Positions 61,101 to 64,000 of a stretch of DNA of 64,000 nt are shown here, in pieces. The position numbers and the translations under genes are program-made. How positions within the stretch are numbered: the stretch's first letter is position 1; the number at the start of each line of letters is the position of its first letter. The notes under the pieces are model-generated. The model was not told where the DNA came from. It saw only the letters and a list, made by a program, of their open reading frames with translations, and did no database searches. This DNA is from a virus: IMG/VR virus record IMGVR_UViG_3300028392_000029, positions 62,001 through 126,000 of that record; one strand, 5' to 3'.

Positions 61101-64000
61101 TGGGTAACCTTTGAGAAAAATAGTTGGAATGTATATAGATATACTGACATTAATTTAGTAGTTACTAATGTAACATATGATAAAACTTTAAAAATTTTAA
61201 CAATAACAGCACAGGATATTGTCAACCTAAAAGTTGGTTCGTATATTGGACTAGCCCAGATTTCGATATTACAGGGATTTTATAAAATTGAAACTGTCAC
61301 GTTGAATTCATTTACAGTATCTGCAAATATTACTGGATTCCCAGTACCGACATTTACACAATCAGCTGAGTTGGTAGTATATGCACTAAAATCTCAGCGG
61401 GTTGACTCAATTGATTCCATAGATACTGCTTTACCTAATGTAATTAATAACGGCGAGCTAGTATGGACTGACAAAAATTTTAATGACTTATGGACAGTTT
61501 GGAAGTATGGAACAGTATATCAACAGTCGTTAATTAATAATTTTAACCCTCAAGATAATTTAGAATACGGATTAACTGTTGCGATGAATAAAGCAGGTAA
61601 CATATCTGCAGTTGGAACAGCAATCGGACAAATTATTACTTATGACAAAGCGTCCCCAAAATCACCTTGGATACAACGTCAGGTGATTCTGCCTCCGTTT
61701 ATTGCCCGAGCTAATCTAAATTTAATTAGTGATATAGCTAGGGTGGTTGGATTTTCCCCTGACGGATCGTACATGGCAATCGGTAGCCCATTTGCAGGAT
61801 CTGCATCTCATAATTTTGTAGGAGCATGGGTGTCGGGTACAATTTACGGTCCTAATCTAATAGTTTCTATAGATCCGTTATCTAACGGAAATATACAATT
61901 TTATAAAGCAATGGCTATAACCTCAGATAGCCCGCTGAACAGTTATAAATGGAAAAGAATACCATACATCACCGTTTCACAGGCAGGTAGTTGGTCGCAA
62001 TATGATTCATATCCGGTGGGCGCACTTGTTACCTACAATGATGTACAGTATCGTGCTATACTTCCAACTTTTGGTAACACAACTGTCATTATTACAGCAA
62101 TAGACGGATTTACTGGACGATTAACAACAACATCGACAGCAAGTCTTGAGCCCGGACGACTTTTAAAATTTGAAAGCACTGGAGCATTTGGAGGAATTAT
62201 CCCAACACAAAACTATTATGTGTTAAGCATAGATAATAGCACTCAATTTACAATTACTGATACGTACAACGGCACTAATTTTGTTTTATTAACATCGGGT
62301 AAAGGTCGCATGACGGTTACACAAGAGGCCCCTAGTGCCCCATCCGCTGGTGTATCATCATGGACAAGAGTAAAAGATCAAATTGGACCTTCAGCACACG
62401 GAGTAGTGTCTTTATATTCTAAAGACACAAATAATATCTATACATTAGTTGATACAATTATCAGCCCTAACATCACAGCTAACGAGCAATTTGGATCAAC
62501 TATTACATTTGGTAATAACAACTTGTTCATTGGAGCTGTTGGAAACAATAACAATACAGGCGCAGTTTATGGCTTAGTCTATACAGAGTTTTTAGAAGCT
62601 ACTACAGGCTACAATCCAGTTGGTAGTAGTTTTAGTACAATTGTTGTAAGTTCAACAGTGGGAATCCGAGAAGGTATGTATGTTCGAGGAATTGGATTTA
62701 CCGGAGACCAGCAAGTTGAAGCTGTTATTAATTCAGTAACTTTAGTGCTAACTGGTAGTCCTAATTCTACACCTAGCGGCACACTAAACTTTATTTCTAT
62801 AGGTTGGAGATACCAACCCGTACTGCCGATTACTGGAACAGTTGCAGGTAGCAACTTTGGAAGCAGTATTGCAGTTAGCGGGGACAACTCGGTACTGGCT
62901 ATTGCGGCAGCAGGCGGCACAGTTGGCGGCTCAGTAACTGTATTTTTTAATATAAATGAAGTTGCAGGGTCTCAGCAATTAATCAGTAATTCCGACATAA
63001 ATTTTGGACAAAGTATTTCTTTGTCTGACTCTTCAGAATATTTGATTATCTCAGATGACAGTGCTAGTAAAATATTACGTCCGCAAATTGGAAATGTATA
63101 CATTTACAAATTTAATGGTATTAATTACGGAACTACTCCGTACCAGACATTAGTTGATCACCACCCTGAACCAAATGGCAGGTTTGGAAATAAAGTTTCG
63201 TTCATGAATGATTACAAAACTATAGTCGTTTATAGTTTATATGGCGATACCGCTAATGCTATGACATTTAATACAGGAGGTGTTACGACATTTGACAAAA
63301 ATTCAACGACTTTCTCAACTAAAAATTCTGATAGCGGTAGAATAGATATCTATGACAATTATTTTACTAAATGGGTGTTTAGTGAAAGTTTAGCCACAAC
63401 AAATCAGTCATCTGACGGATTTGGAACAGGATTTGCTGTAGGTAACGATCATGTGTTTGTTAGCGCACCAAATGCTGTAGATTATGATAATTTACAACAA
63501 CCATATATTTCTGGCAGAGTATATTATTATGGTAAACAGCCTAATACTCATACTTGGGAAACATACAAACAAGAAATTGAAAAACCTAATATTAGCAGAG
63601 TTAAAAAAGCATTTTTGTATAACAGAACTACGAACCAACTAATCAGATATTTAGATGTAGTTGACCCTGCCCAGGGCAAAATTCCCGGGCCAGCTGAAGA
63701 AGAAATTAAATTTAAAACATTTTATGATCCAGCCCATTATTCAGTTGGAGATGATAGAGTCAATATAGATGCAAGATCTGCCTGGTCAAAAGACCAAGTA
63801 GGTACATTATGGTGGGACTTGCGGACTGCAAAGTTTATTGATAGTTACTCAAGCGATGTTGTATACAGAAATAGTACTTGGAATTCTTTAGCAATTGGAG
63901 CCAGTATTGATATCTACGAGTGGGTATCGACTACTAATTTGCCATCTGCCTGGGACAAAATAGCTGATACTGGTGCCGGAGTGGCCTTAGGTATCAGCGG
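55119..64000 (+). CDS. Giant virion protein after gp6 (gp7 position), partial
   Basis: More than 2960 codons; the frame starts with ATG overlapping the gp6 stop and is open to the window edge (checked at several places). It begins MVDNVNPNGSNSGLTLNLLP then AFYRTEANKKFLQATLDQLY and has HARLNKQEFYSWDPHIDWDK, NYYWLPYGPDLI and RASRDYNPWSRYNRWFHKDV, a start familiar from very large structural proteins after gp6 in T4-like cyanophages. Middle blocks include TPRWMIQGHDGSQVLAYGTY and a region (about residues 2160-2790) with FGSSIAVSGDNSVLAIAAAG and FGQSISLSDSSEYLIISDDS, like FG-GAP propeller repeats. T4 gp7 (1032 aa) occupies this slot. Likely a wedge protein with peripheral extensions. Confidence 0.75.
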   Translation, partial: MVDNVNPNGSNSGLTLNLLPAFYRTEANKKFLQATLDQLYQPGSIKKTNGYIGRENAKSSTGSDIFVEASDSTRQNYQLEPALTVTDSIGNVTFFKDYIDYINQLNVFGANTSNHARLNKQEFYSWDPHIDWDKFVNFQNYYWLPYGPDLITIYGQQLAIESTYTVTLESELNNNQYLFTPNGFTRNPVLRLFRGQTYTFEINSPGNPFSFKTARSLGIADRYEIPTLSDHAVTNGTITFTIPSDAPSLLYYQSESDLNLGGVIAIYNITEDTFINVTDEILGKKQYKLANGTQLSNGMKLAFGGNVSPDMYMSGKYYVDGVGTSIRLIPETILEITSPYTTVTDILFDSDAFDTEPFDNASGFANTLDYIVINRASRDYNPWSRYNRWFHKDVINASSAFNNAIANLDQKYRAIRPIIEFNADLKLFNYGTVALDDIDLVDDFTTDVFSTIEGTFGYNIDSTALQEGHRILFTADTDILVKNKIFEVRFIDIQHINGVKQIHLVEIIEPIENHVVLVRQGKINQGQSYWFNGTAWKLAQKKTVTNQPPLFDIVDSNKISYGNTEVYNGSTFTGTSIFSYKKGKGVTDPSLGFPLAYQNVSNIGDIVFNFNLATDAFEYKKTTAIISQKINVGYLVTQDYAGNVVYENGWKRSVVNTLQAAVRLYKNSNKTNNFNLDIFDDVNNLEDLVVQVFVNGKRLDWPQWSIKSESDYKQIVLKTDISLTDVLTLKAYAAQPINSKGYYEIPISLQNNPLNDEINEFTLGEVIDHVNSIVDNLGKIFVGVFPGESNLRDLGNLSEFGTKFVQHSGPSSLSLYHITSPQNNIVQALELSRDEYSNFKRNLIAVAESLGVDADSRTLVDIILLQITKDTPKTHPYYFSDMLPFGASLITNLNVVDYRIKLYPLTNSFNLEKLSPSAVGVYLNNTQLIHGRDYTFVSQNFINVSAPLVNGDIITTYEYESTDACFVPETPTKLGIWPKYEPKLYLDTSYVTPRWMIQGHDGSQVLAYGTYGDSGHSDYRDGILLEFEKRIYNNIKINYDISICDFAKIIPSYNRTNDYSIDEFNKVLAPSFYKWTGLVGVDFTKPLSYDRSNSFTYNYAGHSSPDGRNVPGYWRGIYRWMLDTDRPNLCPWEMLGFSIEPKWWTTLYGPSPYTNDNRPMWQDIADGMVREPGKPAVYLSDYAKPFLMDHIPVDENGNIVSPAISGLASGVFTVSTDNNFVFGDVSPVESAWRRSSHYPFSVVLASILLTPAQSFGALLDRSRIVRNIAGQLINSDTGLRIRPADVVLPSIYSSTTRVQTAGIINYIVDYILHFTFSNNLKSYNMYRTELKTLLPKLSYRVGSFTNKEQFNLLLDSKTPLSAGSVFIPKEDYDIILNTSSTVRKITYSGVIITKLQTGFEVKGYSITQPYFKYYRYIKTGAKINIGGISETYSTWTAYQQYGAGTNVRYNNVYYRVQSTHTAAATFNPAYYQALPDLPIVGGANAALRSVWDRTESIDVPYGTLFSSIQDVVDFLLGYGEWLKDQGFIFDEFNAKLGTVSNWESSAKEFLFWTTQNWSASTTKWQDWTPTISVPYGNIIRYNGDYYSALFNVPPSEIFDTNLYTKLAGLSDIGSSVLSVSPSASKLVFNAPLTVVEDINNPFNGYEIFKVDGTPLSSIFLDSYRNGNLVSYTTKTTDGIYCASFYLVQLEHVAILNNNTIFNDTLYNPGTGYRQERIKLAGYITSGWYGGLDIPGFIFDQAKIQEWEPWKDYALGDTVSYQSFYYSATAFIAGALVFKASLWTKLTEKPTPKLLPNWTNIATQFTDFYSLDDDNFSSTQQKVAHHLIGYQKRRYLGNIIKDDVSEFKFYQGMVREKGTLNVLKKLFDVLSSENKESLVFYEEWALRVGQYGASNSFENIEFVLDEALFRNNPQGYLLLNQQDPTLNVFINQQTPNSVYLKPLNYNSSPWPALPTYNQYFRDAGYVDSADVFLTLGSLSDITSQDITTFSNGAYIWVTFEKNSWNVYRYTDINLVVTNVTYDKTLKILTITAQDIVNLKVGSYIGLAQISILQGFYKIETVTLNSFTVSANITGFPVPTFTQSAELVVYALKSQRVDSIDSIDTALPNVINNGELVWTDKNFNDLWTVWKYGTVYQQSLINNFNPQDNLEYGLTVAMNKAGNISAVGTAIGQIITYDKASPKSPWIQRQVILPPFIARANLNLISDIARVVGFSPDGSYMAIGSPFAGSASHNFVGAWVSGTIYGPNLIVSIDPLSNGNIQFYKAMAITSDSPLNSYKWKRIPYITVSQAGSWSQYDSYPVGALVTYNDVQYRAILPTFGNTTVIITAIDGFTGRLTTTSTASLEPGRLLKFESTGAFGGIIPTQNYYVLSIDNSTQFTITDTYNGTNFVLLTSGKGRMTVTQEAPSAPSAGVSSWTRVKDQIGPSAHGVVSLYSKDTNNIYTLVDTIISPNITANEQFGSTITFGNNNLFIGAVGNNNNTGAVYGLVYTEFLEATTGYNPVGSSFSTIVVSSTVGIREGMYVRGIGFTGDQQVEAVINSVTLVLTGSPNSTPSGTLNFISIGWRYQPVLPITGTVAGSNFGSSIAVSGDNSVLAIAAAGGTVGGSVTVFFNINEVAGSQQLISNSDINFGQSISLSDSSEYLIISDDSASKILRPQIGNVYIYKFNGINYGTTPYQTLVDHHPEPNGRFGNKVSFMNDYKTIVVYSLYGDTANAMTFNTGGVTTFDKNSTTFSTKNSDSGRIDIYDNYFTKWVFSESLATTNQSSDGFGTGFAVGNDHVFVSAPNAVDYDNLQQPYISGRVYYYGKQPNTHTWETYKQEIEKPNISRVKKAFLYNRTTNQLIRYLDVVDPAQGKIPGPAEEEIKFKTFYDPAHYSVGDDRVNIDARSAWSKDQVGTLWWDLRTAKFIDSYSSDVVYRNSTWNSLAIGASIDIYEWVSTTNLPSAWDKIADTGAGVALGIS

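Overview
The window is a stretch of a T4-superfamily myovirus genome, of the kind seen in cyanophage- and pelagiphage-like environmental phages. The evidence is a near-complete run of T4-type virion genes (portal gp20, prohead core proteins, protease gp21, scaffold gp22, major capsid gp23, baseplate gp26, gp53, gp5, gp25, gp6) together with the recombination and late-transcription genes gp46, gp47 and gp55. The sequence is AT-rich and tightly packed. Many genes overlap by a few bases, and short TATAAATA-type late promoters sit in the gaps. The host cannot be read from the sequence. No tRNA, integrase, CRISPR array or insertion sequence was recognised.

Layout. (1) 1-28.9 kb, minus strand: host-recognition and fibre genes. 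It starts with a duplicated cassette of cysteine- and glycine-rich adhesin-like proteins with tail-fibre-assembly-type partners. Two giant paralogous fibre proteins follow (4042 and 1962 aa) with N-terminal carbohydrate-binding-like repeats, then a series of smaller fibre or virion proteins. (2) 29.0-35.8 kb, minus strand: a protein with an N-terminal ubiquitin-like domain, a UUCG-loop terminator, then the head cassette gp23, gp22, gp21, acidic prohead core protein, small gp67-like protein and gp20. (3) 35.8-38.6 kb, minus strand: a 939-aa protein with a Pro-Lys-Val repeat region, possibly the tape measure. It is divergent from (4) 38.7-39.8 kb, plus strand: gp26 followed by a gp51-like frame that has no ordinary start codon and appears to be reached by a -1 ribosomal frameshift. 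(5) 39.8-40.9 kb, minus: an unknown protein, then about 500 bp of hairpin-rich non-coding DNA. (6) 41.4-45.7 kb, minus: an operon gp55, gp47, gp46, a small unknown gene and a GIY-YIG protein, driven by a good sigma-70 promoter. (7) 45.8-64 kb, plus: baseplate genes gp48/54-like, gp53, a large hub-type protein, gp5, gp25, gp6 and a giant structural gene that runs off the window.

How it works together. The sigma-70 promoter lets the host polymerase make the late sigma factor gp55 and the Mre11/Rad50-like gp47/gp46 pair. gp55 would then recognise the TATAAATA sites in front of structural genes. Head genes give the prohead, its core, its protease and the portal. The plus-strand genes give the baseplate, and the left third gives the fibres that touch the host. 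Several beta-rich sequence modules recur in different fibre genes and also inside gp6 and the terminal giant gene, which suggests module exchange across the virion surface genes.

The most unusual items are the ubiquitin-like virion-region protein, the apparent gp26/gp51 frameshift, the cysteine-rich adhesin cassette and the modules shared between fibre and baseplate genes. All gene names rest on recognised sequence motifs and gene order, without database searches.
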